Assembly: GCA_037045225.1 (NCBI GenBank) | Contig: JBAOHZ010000009.1 | Span: forward strand, 3,038,001 to 3,102,000 | Direction of reading: 5' to 3' | Length of the DNA: 64,000 bases | From: Nitrospira sp. | GTDB lineage: Bacteria; Nitrospirota; Nitrospiria; Nitrospirales; Nitrospiraceae | Part shown: in pieces, positions 8,333-16,127 of the stretch | Position numbering within the stretch: the stretch's first letter is position 1 | How the letters are laid out: each line of letters opens with the position of its first letter | The notes under the pieces: generated by a model | Told to the model about the DNA's origin: nothing | Database searches by the model: none | The model's input: the letters and a program-made list of their open reading frames with translations, nothing else | Made by a program: the position numbers and the translations under genes

Positions 8333-9022
8333 TTAATAATTCGTGGAACTGGTGGAACTGTCTTTACTGGATGTGGCAGGGGGCGTGTGGGGCTTCTGCG
8401 AGGGTACTTCGCTCGTCATGAGGCCAGACCCTGGAGGGCAAATGTTTTCCGGTGCAGTGGCACCCGGATTGCGCATGCCCCAGGCAGTTGCGAGGGCATG
8501 GCAGGTCAGTAGGCTCACACCGTCTTCGATATTGCTGAACCGTTCAGTGGACTGAGCCTTCCCGCTCCATTCGATTTCTCCGGTGTTGACATCGACGGCC
8601 CGTAGGGCAACGGTGGCGGAGTAGACCCGTTGGCTGTGCGGAAATCCGCTGCTCCAACTCAAGGCATCCCAGGATCCGACCTCGGCATTGCTAAAGACCA
8701 CGAGGCGTGCGCCGACGAGTTTGGCCATTCGGAGCACATCCGTTTCGAGATATTGAAATCCTGTGAGGCTGACCTTTTGATCCGCGGCCGCCTGCAGGAC
8801 CTTGGTCTGGTCCACCACCAGAATACCCTTTTTTAGCAGCCAGGTGCTTGCGCTTTGGACCGTGTCAGGACGACCACCCCAGACGACCGCGCGGGTGTAG
8901 GGAGAGGGGAGTTTGGAGTGGAATCCATCGGTTGTGGGTGTTTCGAGGAATGTGTACCCACGACAACCGGTTGTTGCCAGGAAGAATAGGGACAGGCCTA
9001 TGAACAGGAGTGTCGGTTTCAT
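8333..9022 (-). CDS. Lipoprotein, CsgG/TolB-N-like
   Basis: A 229-residue lipoprotein with lipobox TTGC (Cys20). The mature domain has the order seen in CsgG-like or TolB N-terminal domains of envelope lipoproteins: TRAVVWGGRPDTVQSASTWL, then VGARLVVFSNAEVGS, then strands ATVALRAVDVNTGEIEWSG ending in a helix. The last 45 residues are Pro/Ser/Thr-rich and probably disordered. Such proteins are periplasmic and outer-membrane associated. It lacks a recognisable neighbour partner, so a secretion role is not supported. The family assignment is tentative. Confidence 0.68.
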   Translation of the reverse strand: MKPTLLFIGLSLFFLATTGCRGYTFLETPTTDGFHSKLPSPYTRAVVWGGRPDTVQSASTWLLKKGILVVDQTKVLQAAADQKVSLTGFQYLETDVLRMAKLVGARLVVFSNAEVGSWDALSWSSGFPHSQRVYSATVALRAVDVNTGEIEWSGKAQSTERFSNIEDGVSLLTCHALATAWGMRNPGATAPENICPPGSGLMTSEVPSQKPHTPPATSSKDSSTSSTNY

Positions 9023-9367
9023 GGAGCTCGTCAGAGGAGAATCGGCCGCGTATCGGAAGAGTGCAGGATGTTTTCCTCAAAAACCATCGGGACGGCGCGT
9101 CTCACAGTAGGATCATTAATTGCCCGTATTATACATGACCAATTCTACCTACGTCTGCTCTAATCGTCGAGGGCGCAGGGCTGGCGTCACGGTCAGTCGG
9201 GCACATTGCCCCTACGTAGGTGCCTCGCCTCGAAGGTTTGACGCAGACATTAGCGCGTGCGTTGAGTTCGCAACGTGTACGTAACGATGAGGTGATCCAG
9301 AGGAGAATGAACGTCTTGAGATGGAAAGGCGGCGGCTCTGTCCATGGCTAACAGAGCCGCCGCAGTC
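9023..9367. other. Intergenic region, 345 bases
   Basis: Holds a TATAAT -10 box on the minus strand (9133-9128) that may serve the lipoprotein gene, with only a poor -35, a perfect palindrome CCTACGTAGG near 9210, and the terminator of the 43-residue gene at its right end. No coding frame looks real. Confidence 0.5.
9329..9363 (-). terminator. Perfect 13-bp hairpin after the small membrane protein
   Basis: The arms GCGGCGGCTCTGT (9329-9341) and ACAGAGCCGCCGC (9351-9363) pair without mismatch around a 9-base loop. The hairpin begins 5 bases after the small gene's stop. The T tract on the minus strand is short (CTTTCC), so termination may be partial. Confidence 0.65.
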
Positions 9368-9499
9368 TCACAGGATCTCGACCTGTGGAAAGGCGTTTTG
9401 TTCGCCTGTCCTTTTGGGTCGGTCAGCCATGATCATCACCTGGATGGCGATCAGGGGGAGAAGCGCATAACCGATGAGCAGTAACGGGAACTCAATCAT
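9368..9499 (-). CDS. 43-residue single-pass membrane protein
   Basis: A small protein, MIEFPLLLIGYALLPLIAIQ at the start, with one membrane segment of about 22 residues and a basic, probably cytoplasmic tail (ADRPKRTGEQNAFPQ). The frame extends upstream to 9583, but AAAGGAG eight bases before the ATG at 9499 makes the short form much more likely. A perfect hairpin sits directly after the stop, which supports a real transcription unit. Size and topology resemble accessory subunits of respiratory oxidases, but no oxidase gene is nearby. Function unknown. Confidence 0.6.
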   Translation of the reverse strand: MIEFPLLLIGYALLPLIAIQVMIMADRPKRTGEQNAFPQVEIL

Positions 9500-10574
9500 G
9501 ATGGGGACTCCTTTGTTATGGGAAGTACCCATTGCAAGCTCGGTACCGGTTTGGTCTATTTCTGTAACGCATTGATTGTTCACGCGTTAGAGGCCAGTTT
9601 CCAAGGAAGTGCTTCGGCGTAGGTCCGGAACTGCTGTAGAGAACTGTGCAATGACAACGTTTTGCGCTGAGCCGGAAGGCCTAAGGGTAGTCGCGCAGAT
9701 GGGATAGCTTGGTCGTGCCATCGTGTTGAATGACGCCGGTGATCGATTGGCTCCAGTCGAGAAAACCTTTGCTCGCACCAGCTGGCATGGGGCGCGACCG
9801 AAAGCATCGGTCCGCGTCACGTGAGTGCTGGGTGAATACATGGAGGGAGGATGGTGCTCCCGACACGAATTGAACCTGCTCCCCGCGGGTATGGTCGACA
9901 CAATTGCTGGGGTGCTTTCTAGGGACTCGATAGATTTGAGGGGGATCGGTGGCTTGCGAAAATATTTGGCGCAAATTTAGCGCACCAAGATGGGGTGGAC
10001 CGAATAGGGTGGACCGACCCCAGATCGAGACACAACGACTGTGCACACGTGGCACCAGGAGAGAGCGCAGATGGCGAAGCAGTGTGTAGGAATAATTCCG
10101 CGGCTCCCCTGACAGATGGCCGAGGAGCGGCTGACGCCGGGTGACAACATCGTGGCATTCGCCGAGGAACGTGGCATCTTCTTCTGTCCGAATGGTGCAC
10201 GAAACAATTTGAAGATCATTCCCGCTCCCAGATCATTGATGAAGTAAGAACCGAGAATACCTGTCCCGTAGCCAGGATTGGCTGCCGACATCCGGAATAC
10301 CAGGTGTCCTTCGCTTGTCCCTGGATCAGCCTCCCAGTGCGCCTCACAAAACCGGCCTACTGACATTTTTGACGATTATCGCCACTTTGTGTCCGTCCTC
10401 GCGTTGTCCCTGTCCAGGGAGCCTACGAAAACTCAGCATATACCTGTGTTCTACTTGGAAATCTCTTCATGCGTCTTCTGGCATTTGCATTGCATGACCT
10501 AAGAATCACGCGGCAAAAATTCAAAGAGCACAGGCTGCGATCGTAACCTGGGCGCAGATGAGGAGGGGTTTTCC
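9500..10574. other. Gene-poor region, about 1.07 kb
   Basis: Several overlapping open frames exist on the minus strand, but none has a convincing ribosome binding site, protein-like composition or recognisable family. The region contains the tRNA-like repeat at 9852-9888 and a direct repeat GGTGGACCGA (9994-10003 and 10008-10017). It looks like decayed or non-coding DNA. Confidence 0.55.
9852..9888 (-). repeat. Degenerate copy of the 3' half of tRNA-Arg (possible attachment site)
   Basis: 33 of 37 bases match the T-arm, acceptor strand and CCA end of the tRNA-Arg gene at 11774-11850, in the same orientation. The T-arm and acceptor substitutions (for example GCTCCCG for GCCCCCG) would disrupt a functional tRNA, and the 5' half is missing. 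A direct repeat of a tRNA 3' end is the usual mark left by tyrosine-recombinase integration. Confidence 0.65.
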
Positions 10575-10856
10575 ATGGATATTGTAGGAATCGGAGTCGT
10601 CGGCACGTTTTTCGCCATGTTGGCCGTAAGCGTATTTGGGATGCAATCGCAGAAGCCACCCGCCACCGCAGCAACAACTCACTGCCCGACAACTGACCAA
10701 CCAGTACACGTGTCCTTGATGTGGAATGGGGCCGAGCGCAGTCTGGCAGTCGAGTCTTGCGATGGACAGGAATTCAAGCACGGCTGCAAACAGACGTGTC
10801 TAGCCTCCCTCAACAAAACACAACCGGTGATCGCTCAGAGCCGCGTTATTGGCTAA
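10575..10856 (+). CDS. Small membrane-anchored Cys-containing protein
   Basis: A 93-residue protein with one N-terminal membrane segment (near residues 4-23), an Ala/Pro/Thr linker and a small domain with four Cys at positions 37, 62, 71 and 75 (THCPTTDQP; VESCDGQEFKHGCKQTC). Four Cys in such a short domain suggest a metal site or two disulphides. GAGGAGGGG six bases before the ATG supports the start. It lies just before the cupredoxin-like gene on the same strand with 27 bases between them. Not recognised. Confidence 0.6.
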   Translation: MDIVGIGVVGTFFAMLAVSVFGMQSQKPPATAATTHCPTTDQPVHVSLMWNGAERSLAVESCDGQEFKHGCKQTCLASLNKTQPVIAQSRVIG

Positions 10857-10883
10857 TCGAACCAACAAGGAACACAAGGTGTT

Positions 10884-11324
10884 ATGACCATGATTCAGCG
10901 CATACGCATAATTGTCGGCCTGCTGTTCACCTCCATGTTCTTGGTGACGGCCACTGAGCCATTGCACGTGCAGGCCGTTGAACGGCTGACTGTGACCATA
11001 AAAGTGACGTCGGAGGGGCTGAAGGTCTCCGGCATTGGTATGCAGGATCGACGAATGATCGTTCCGCGTGGCACTCCCGTTCGGCTTGTTCTCGATTATG
11101 CGGACACGAACCGAAACGCGCATAAATTTACGTTGACCGCAAAAAATACCGAAATCACGTCGCCGACTATCGACGGCGAGACACGGAAGAGCGTCTCCAT
11201 TGATTTTACGGCGGGCGACCGTGGCCAGGAGTTCTATCGACTGTCCTGTGAACTGCCCTGCATTGCGATGGATGAACTCGTCGACTACATCATCACGGTA
11301 GGCCCGCCGAGGGCTTCAGCTTAG
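10884..11324 (+). CDS. Exported cupredoxin-like protein
   Basis: A 146-residue protein with a signal peptide ending near residue 31 (HVQA). The mature part is all beta, with the order expected for a cupredoxin: a strand rich in Val, then PRGTPVRLVLDYADTNRNAHKF, then a late loop YRLSCELPCIAMDELV. Possible copper ligands are H80, C122, C126 and M129. The C-x3-C loop recalls the CuA site of cytochrome oxidase subunit II, but the His after the second Cys is missing and the acidic residue sits one place early. A mononuclear or altered copper site is inference. The gene may be co-transcribed with the preceding Cys-rich membrane protein. Confidence 0.68.
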   Translation: MTMIQRIRIIVGLLFTSMFLVTATEPLHVQAVERLTVTIKVTSEGLKVSGIGMQDRRMIVPRGTPVRLVLDYADTNRNAHKFTLTAKNTEITSPTIDGETRKSVSIDFTAGDRGQEFYRLSCELPCIAMDELVDYIITVGPPRASA

Positions 11325-11773
11325 ACGGATACGGTTCCCTCACGGGTGATTGCGCCAGAAGGCTCCGTTCCCACGCGTTTCTGTCAGCCCACACCCCCCA
11401 AGCCGATTGCGGTACACGCGACGACGTTGGTTCACTCACTGCTTTGCGGCGTCGGTCTATCCAATGCGCACAGAGGTGGCGGCCGCGCGCCCGCGGGTCA
11501 GGCCTAAATGAGCCGCCTACAGGCGGTCTGACGGCCAGACTCGCATCTGTCGGTATTCCTTTCCCCAAACCGTTGCGCACAGATGCGGCCTCGCGTTTTA
11601 AGGCGTGTTTGCGCCTCACGGAATACGTACGACACGCCTAGCCTTAAGAGTGGGGCAAGTGACATTCCACTAACAGCTTCTTAGTACTAGTGTGCTGTTG
11701 TTGGCTGTCTCGGTCTAGCGGGTTAGTCCACGGGGGCTCGACCAGAGCAGGTGTCGCGAACTTGTTGAGAATT
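11325..11773. other. Non-coding region with a cluster of inverted repeats, about 450 bases
   Basis: No convincing gene. Between 11513 and 11647 three inverted repeats follow each other: CCGCCT/AGGCGG (11513-11526), CGCATCTGT/ACAGATGCG (11542-11550 with 11579-11587) and an interrupted TTAAGG-CGTGT pair (11598-11608 with 11632-11647). The region lies between the cupredoxin-like gene and the tRNA-Arg 3' end. Confidence 0.55.
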
Positions 11774-11850
11774 TGGTGCCCCCGACACGAATTGAACGTG
11801 CGACCCGCGGTTTAGGAAACCGCTGCTCTATCCAACTGAGCTACGGGGGC
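11774..11850 (-). tRNA. tRNA-Arg (anticodon CCT)
   Basis: A 77-base cloverleaf with the CCA end encoded. The acceptor arms GCCCCCG and CGGGGGC pair fully. The D arm is AGCTCAGTTGGATAGAGC, the anticodon loop TTCCTAA reads AGG codons, and the T loop is TTCAATT. Its 3' half is repeated at 9852-9888. Confidence 0.95.
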
Positions 11851-11959
11851 GTGAGGATACGATACTGAAAGCGGGAAGGATTGTCTACTCACGTGACGCG
11901 CCTCCGAAGGGGCTGCTGCCGCCTTCGGAGGTGAGTCGATCTCAAGCAGTGATGCGGTG

Positions 11960-12376
11960 CTAGCGTTGATTGGCTTGGTCGCGCTTGCAGCTCTCTTCAG
12001 CCAACATCCGTTGCCCGACGGAGCCGTCTTTTGGAATGCGTGCCATACAAGCTTCAAGGCTATCACCCGCAGTTCCAGCCGCGACCCGATTTCCGCTCTT
12101 GGCGGTCGCATTCCCAGCGATGGACTGGCGAAGCGCCTCATCCCTCTGACAGCTTTCTTCCGCGAGCAGGCGCGTGCCTGCCGTGCCGCCCGATTGGATG
12201 CGTGCCAGACAGGACTGCAACGAGTCATACGCCTGCGAGGAGGCTTTCATGGCAGCGCTCGATGATGCAGTCTGCGTCGATCCGCCGCTGGTCATGGTTT
12301 CTTCTGTGGCGCAGGCACTGAGGAACAACAGAGATAAGGACAAGATAACGGCACGGTGAGGGCGCGAGTACGTCAT
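11960..12376 (-). CDS. Lipoprotein with two tandem Cys-containing repeats
   Basis: A 138-residue lipoprotein. The lipobox is LSAC (Cys22), followed by a Ser/Thr/Ala spacer. The mature part consists of two copies of a roughly 33-residue unit: SLQSCLARIQSGGTAGTRLL then AEESCQRDEA, and SLEACMARIPKDGSVGQRML then AEESCKRDQA. Each copy has two Cys in the same places, so each may close one disulphide in a helical hairpin. AAGGAGG before the ATG at 12376 sets the start rather than the longer frame. Function unknown. Confidence 0.75.
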   Translation of the reverse strand: MTYSRPHRAVILSLSLLFLSACATEETMTSGGSTQTASSSAAMKASSQAYDSLQSCLARIQSGGTAGTRLLAEESCQRDEALRQSIAGNATAKSGNRVAAGTAGDSLEACMARIPKDGSVGQRMLAEESCKRDQANQR

Positions 12377-12457
12377 TGAAGGATCCTCCTTGATCAAGAG
12401 CGATGGGCGCACAGTAGCATAAACCTTCTCTATCTTGAAACACCTCCGGCAGGTCGT

Positions 12458-13828
12458 TTAGGGGGGTGACCCCTGAGCCTGGCCGAGGAGTGCGAGTCGA
12501 GAGGGAATTTGTTTGAGTAAGTCGGGTCGCACCTGGAATATCCCTGGAATTCGATGACCGATGGCATAGACGAGTCCGCCGACTTGATTGCCCATCGCGA
12601 GGCGGCCGGCGACGCGACCGTCTTTCCCTGTGGCCACGAATTCAGCCGACGGAGCCACGAGGCCATAGGGGGCCAGCGGCCCGGCTTGTTTCAGGACACG
12701 TTCTTCCGCAGGCAGATTCACGATGCGACTGACGAGCAGGTCCGCAACGTCCTGGCGGAGCTTCTCTGTCGGCTGATCTTCGAGCACCCATTCGTTGCGC
12801 TCGTGGATGAGCACATATTGCTCTTCACGGGTTTTGATCGAGAGCATGGCGATATCGCCGATCTCCACTCCGAGCAGTCGCTTGTCCTGGAGCGTAAAGA
12901 GATCCTTGGTCAGATCTTTGATAGATGAGGGGCTGATTTTATAGATCGGGCCGTCCGATGTGGTTTGGGCGTAGGCTTCCCCGCTGGTTGGATCGGGTTG
13001 GAAAAGGCGAACCACGTGGTCTGCCCCGGCAGCACTCAGGGTGACCTTCACTTTAGGTTTGGTCAGCATGGGCGCGAGCCTCTCCCGCTCCGGCCCTTGA
13101 TCGACGATCGCCAACGCCTTCAGATCTTCCAAGCGGAAGAGGAGGGCTTGGACCTCGATGCGGTCCCCCTCCGCTTCGATTGGATAGCGGATTTTCCATT
13201 TCTTTTTGGGTTTTTCGTCTAGGGCGTGGAGCACGATTTCTGTCGACGGGTAGGTCAGGCGCACTTGCTCTGTCTCTTGCTGATTAAACTGCAACAGTTC
13301 CTTGCGGCGGAAGGAGAGCAGGGTTCTGTTCAGAAAGTCTTTCGGCGCCAGATCCGTCAGGAGTACGGCCTCGTCGGACGTTCTTAGGACATAGAGGGTT
13401 GAGGACAGGGGGCCAGCGTCGCCGATCGACAGCGTTTCCTGTTTGTTGCCTGCGGCCAGGGTGACGATCGTTGACGGGTGGTCGAGGCCAAATGGCGTCA
13501 ACGAGGCCGGATGTGTTTCGACCAAGCGGGAGACCGTTCCCATGACCAGCGCACGGATCAAGGCCTGCACTTGCCGCTGATCGGCGTCGGCTTGAATGGG
13601 TGCGGTGATGGTCCAGGGGTGGCCTGGTGTTTGGGACAACACGACCTCGCCGGATTGGCCGCGAACTGTCACGGTCGTAATCTGTGCCTCTGTGAACGGC
13701 AGAATCTGTTTGGCTTGGGTTGCGGTGGCGACTTCGGTGCGTTGGTCGGGGAGTTCGACCAGATAGAGGTACAGTCCAAGTCCTGCGACGATGCCTGCGA
13801 GTATGAGCGTCGGCCAGTAGCGCGCCAT
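12458..13828 (-). CDS. DUF4340-family membrane-anchored protein of a Gld-type ABC operon
   Basis: A 456-residue protein with one N-terminal membrane anchor (residues 6-24) and a long extracytoplasmic part made of repeated DUF4340-like units (TPFGLDHPSTIVTLAAGNKQ, later LAPYGLVAPSAEFVATGKDG). Proteins of this family are regularly encoded after ABC permease and GldG-like genes, as here: it starts 4 bases past the gldG-like stop. The substrate of the complex is not known. Confidence 0.85.
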   Translation of the reverse strand: MARYWPTLILAGIVAGLGLYLYLVELPDQRTEVATATQAKQILPFTEAQITTVTVRGQSGEVVLSQTPGHPWTITAPIQADADQRQVQALIRALVMGTVSRLVETHPASLTPFGLDHPSTIVTLAAGNKQETLSIGDAGPLSSTLYVLRTSDEAVLLTDLAPKDFLNRTLLSFRRKELLQFNQQETEQVRLTYPSTEIVLHALDEKPKKKWKIRYPIEAEGDRIEVQALLFRLEDLKALAIVDQGPERERLAPMLTKPKVKVTLSAAGADHVVRLFQPDPTSGEAYAQTTSDGPIYKISPSSIKDLTKDLFTLQDKRLLGVEIGDIAMLSIKTREEQYVLIHERNEWVLEDQPTEKLRQDVADLLVSRIVNLPAEERVLKQAGPLAPYGLVAPSAEFVATGKDGRVAGRLAMGNQVGGLVYAIGHRIPGIFQVRPDLLKQIPSRLALLGQAQGSPP

Positions 13829-13832
13829 GGTG

Positions 13833-15362
13833 TTACAAACGACGCCGTTTCCGCCAGACCAGCAGACCGCAAAGCACAGTCATGGCTGGGAGCAGAATCA
13901 CCTGAACATAAAGCAGAATGCGTTCCTGGAGCGGGTTAGGGGTAAAGGGGCGTACGGCGGGGTCTTTGGGGGTGAGGGAAATGAGATCCCGTTCTTCCGA
14001 GAGCCATCCCACCGTGCGTTGAAAGAAATCGCTGTTGCCCACGAAATTGATAAATCCGTTGCTGGCAAACGCAGAGTTTCCGACGACCACGACGGCGGGG
14101 CGCGGTTTGCCTTCCTCGGGCGCCTGCTTGGGGGTCAAGGCTGCAGCCAGCGCGAGAGGGCCTTGTACGTCTTCCTTTTCGGTGTAGCTGACGACGCGCC
14201 CTTTCATGTCGGTTTCGGCCCAACTGCGGGGCGAGGTGCGTGCGAGCGGAACATACTCCCAATCTTTGCCTTGTTCCTCCTGGAAGGTCAGATGGCGTGC
14301 CAGGGGAAACAATACGGCAGCCGTTAGCTCATGGGTGATTTCGTGATCGGTAAAGGTGCGGACCAAGAGGGCCGTCAGATCCCCTTGCGCCAGGCGGTCT
14401 TGTAGATCGACGAGGACCCCAGCTCCCAGTTCCAGTCCCCAGACTTTCAACAGGTCGTCCATGTTGGATTGCGTGTCGGGATCGACCATCACCAGGAGGT
14501 GTCCCCCCTTGGCGACGTAGGCCTGGATGCGCTCCTTCTCTTCTTTGGTGATCGCTCGACGAGGGCCGGCAATGATCAGGACGTCGGTGTGGTCAGGCAC
14601 TGCGGATTCCTGCAGCAAGGTGACGGTGCCGATGTCATACCCTTGCTTCTGCAGCACTTCTTTCGTCAGGGCTAGCCCGCCGCGGTCGGTATCGTCGAGA
14701 CTTCGCTCCCCGTGCCCTTCCAGGAACACCACCCGCTTCTTGGTGTCTTTGGACACGCGGACGAGCGCCCCGGTAATCTCCACTTCAGCCGGTGACGTAA
14801 TCCGAACGGATTGCGGGCCGCTTTCAAAGATGGCGATATCAGTTCGAGTGATGCCGTAGTTTTGTGCAACTTTCGGCTGGCGCTCGGGGTCGATGAATTG
14901 GACGGTCAGCTTGGAACTGGCTTGCCGATAACTGTCGAGGCGTTCCTTGTAGGCCTGGTACCCGGGATCCTTTTCCCTGGTGAACACCGTGATGCTGATA
15001 TCCCTGGTGAGGTTGCGAAGGACGCGATACGTTTCCGGCGCAAGCGTATAGTTCTGGTTTTCTGAGAAGTCCCAGCGGATCGAGTGTCGGGCAGCGAGAA
15101 AGTTGACGATCGCAAGAATGGTCACAAAGAGCGCGACCATCAGCGCGCTGTTGGCACCCATGCGGGTCGATCGTTGGGAGGAAAAGTTTTTGAGGCGCTC
15201 GAAGTGAATGGCGAAGGCCCAAATCAAGGAGGCGAGGGCCAATCCTTCTAGGAGGGTCACGAGCCACAGCTTGTCGGGCACCAGGGAATAGGCGATCACT
15301 CCGGCAATGGCCAGGCCTGTTCCGATCGCACCGATGGGAAGGGGGCGCCGAGTCATTTCCAT
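13833..15362 (-). CDS. GldG-like auxiliary component of an ABC export complex
   Basis: A 509-residue protein with three membrane segments: two near the N-terminus (LPIGAIGTGLAIAGVIAYSL and a second at about 33-50), a further one after a short basic stretch (NSALMVALFVTILAIVNFLA), and one at the C-terminus (VILLPAMTVLCGLLVW). The large extracytoplasmic region between them has the GldG/ABC-type uncharacterised transport domain, including DVLIIAGPRRAITKEEKERI and GGHLLVMVDPD, which resembles a ThuA/DUF4350-type fold. It overlaps the permease gene by 10 bases. The ATG at 15356 is an alternative start. In Bacteroidetes the family is linked to gliding; here a general envelope role is more likely. 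Confidence 0.88.
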   Translation of the reverse strand: MEMTRRPLPIGAIGTGLAIAGVIAYSLVPDKLWLVTLLEGLALASLIWAFAIHFERLKNFSSQRSTRMGANSALMVALFVTILAIVNFLAARHSIRWDFSENQNYTLAPETYRVLRNLTRDISITVFTREKDPGYQAYKERLDSYRQASSKLTVQFIDPERQPKVAQNYGITRTDIAIFESGPQSVRITSPAEVEITGALVRVSKDTKKRVVFLEGHGERSLDDTDRGGLALTKEVLQKQGYDIGTVTLLQESAVPDHTDVLIIAGPRRAITKEEKERIQAYVAKGGHLLVMVDPDTQSNMDDLLKVWGLELGAGVLVDLQDRLAQGDLTALLVRTFTDHEITHELTAAVLFPLARHLTFQEEQGKDWEYVPLARTSPRSWAETDMKGRVVSYTEKEDVQGPLALAAALTPKQAPEEGKPRPAVVVVGNSAFASNGFINFVGNSDFFQRTVGWLSEERDLISLTPKDPAVRPFTPNPLQERILLYVQVILLPAMTVLCGLLVWRKRRRL

Positions 15363-16123
15363 CGTGACGAATCCACTACTCGGTGGGCGAGGAACAACAT
15401 GAAGACCGTGCCGCTGATGTAATACACGAGATCTTTCGTGTCGACCAATCCTCGGACCAGATGATCGAAGTGTTCCATAAAAGAGAGGTATGAGACCACA
15501 TGCCCGGCTGGCGTGTCACCAAGGAGTGAGCCGAGGCCAGCTAGTAACCAACACATCAGGAGCAGGCCGAAGCTGGTAAACGCGGCCACGATTTGATTCT
15601 CAGTGATGGAGGAGGCGAAGAGCCCGACGGCCAGGAAGAATCCTCCGAGGAGCGTCATGCCGAGGTATCCGGTGAGCACGGGATACCAGTCGAAATCGCT
15701 AAAGAGGGCCAGGGTGAGCGGGACCAAGGTGGTCAGGAGCAGCATCCCGATAAACACCAGGTACACGCTGATAAATTTTCCGACGATGATCTCGACGACC
15801 CGCACCGGGGCGGTCATTAAAAACTCGAAGGTCCGTAGTTTTCGTTCCTCTGCCAGGAGGCGCATAGTGAGAATGGGGAGGATCAACAGTAGCACGAACC
15901 GCATGCTGGCAAAGAGATTGCGGAAGACCAGATCGTTCAAGTTGATTTGTGCGGTGCCACCCTGCATCTGCATCAACTGAATGGCTTGGGCGCCGGTAAA
16001 CACAATATAGAGGTAGGCCAGGAAGCCGAAGGTCAACAGGAATACTCCGCCAACGACGTACACGATCGGAGAGACGAAGTATGAGCGCAGTTCTTTGGCG
16101 ATGATGGCTTGGACAGGTGGCAT
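15353..16123 (-). CDS. ABC-2 type permease (GldF-like)
   Basis: A 256-residue integral membrane protein with six hydrophobic segments and the ABC-2 pattern: LLAEERKLRTFEFLMTAPV after the second segment is the usual cytoplasmic coupling motif of this permease type. It lies 4 bases after the ATPase gene and overlaps the gldG-like gene, so the four genes form one operon (ATPase, permease, GldG-like, DUF4340). Confidence 0.92.
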   Translation of the reverse strand: MPPVQAIIAKELRSYFVSPIVYVVGGVFLLTFGFLAYLYIVFTGAQAIQLMQMQGGTAQINLNDLVFRNLFASMRFVLLLILPILTMRLLAEERKLRTFEFLMTAPVRVVEIIVGKFISVYLVFIGMLLLTTLVPLTLALFSDFDWYPVLTGYLGMTLLGGFFLAVGLFASSITENQIVAAFTSFGLLLMCWLLAGLGSLLGDTPAGHVVSYLSFMEHFDHLVRGLVDTKDLVYYISGTVFMLFLAHRVVDSSRWK

Positions 16124-16127
16124 CGGA

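Noticed and set aside
9994..10017. Direct repeat GGTGGACCGA twice, considered as CRISPR or regulatory repeat
   Set aside because: Only two short copies with a 4-base gap; no array and no cas gene in the window.
9577..10366. Possible transposase or integrase remnant among the minus-strand frames
   Set aside because: I looked for catalytic motifs (R-H-R-Y, DDE spacing) and found none. The frames are short, overlapping and not protein-like, so I list the region as gene-poor.
11444..11641. 65-codon plus-strand frame over the inverted-repeat cluster
   Set aside because: It has no ribosome binding site and its sequence follows from the repeats; non-coding structure explains it better.
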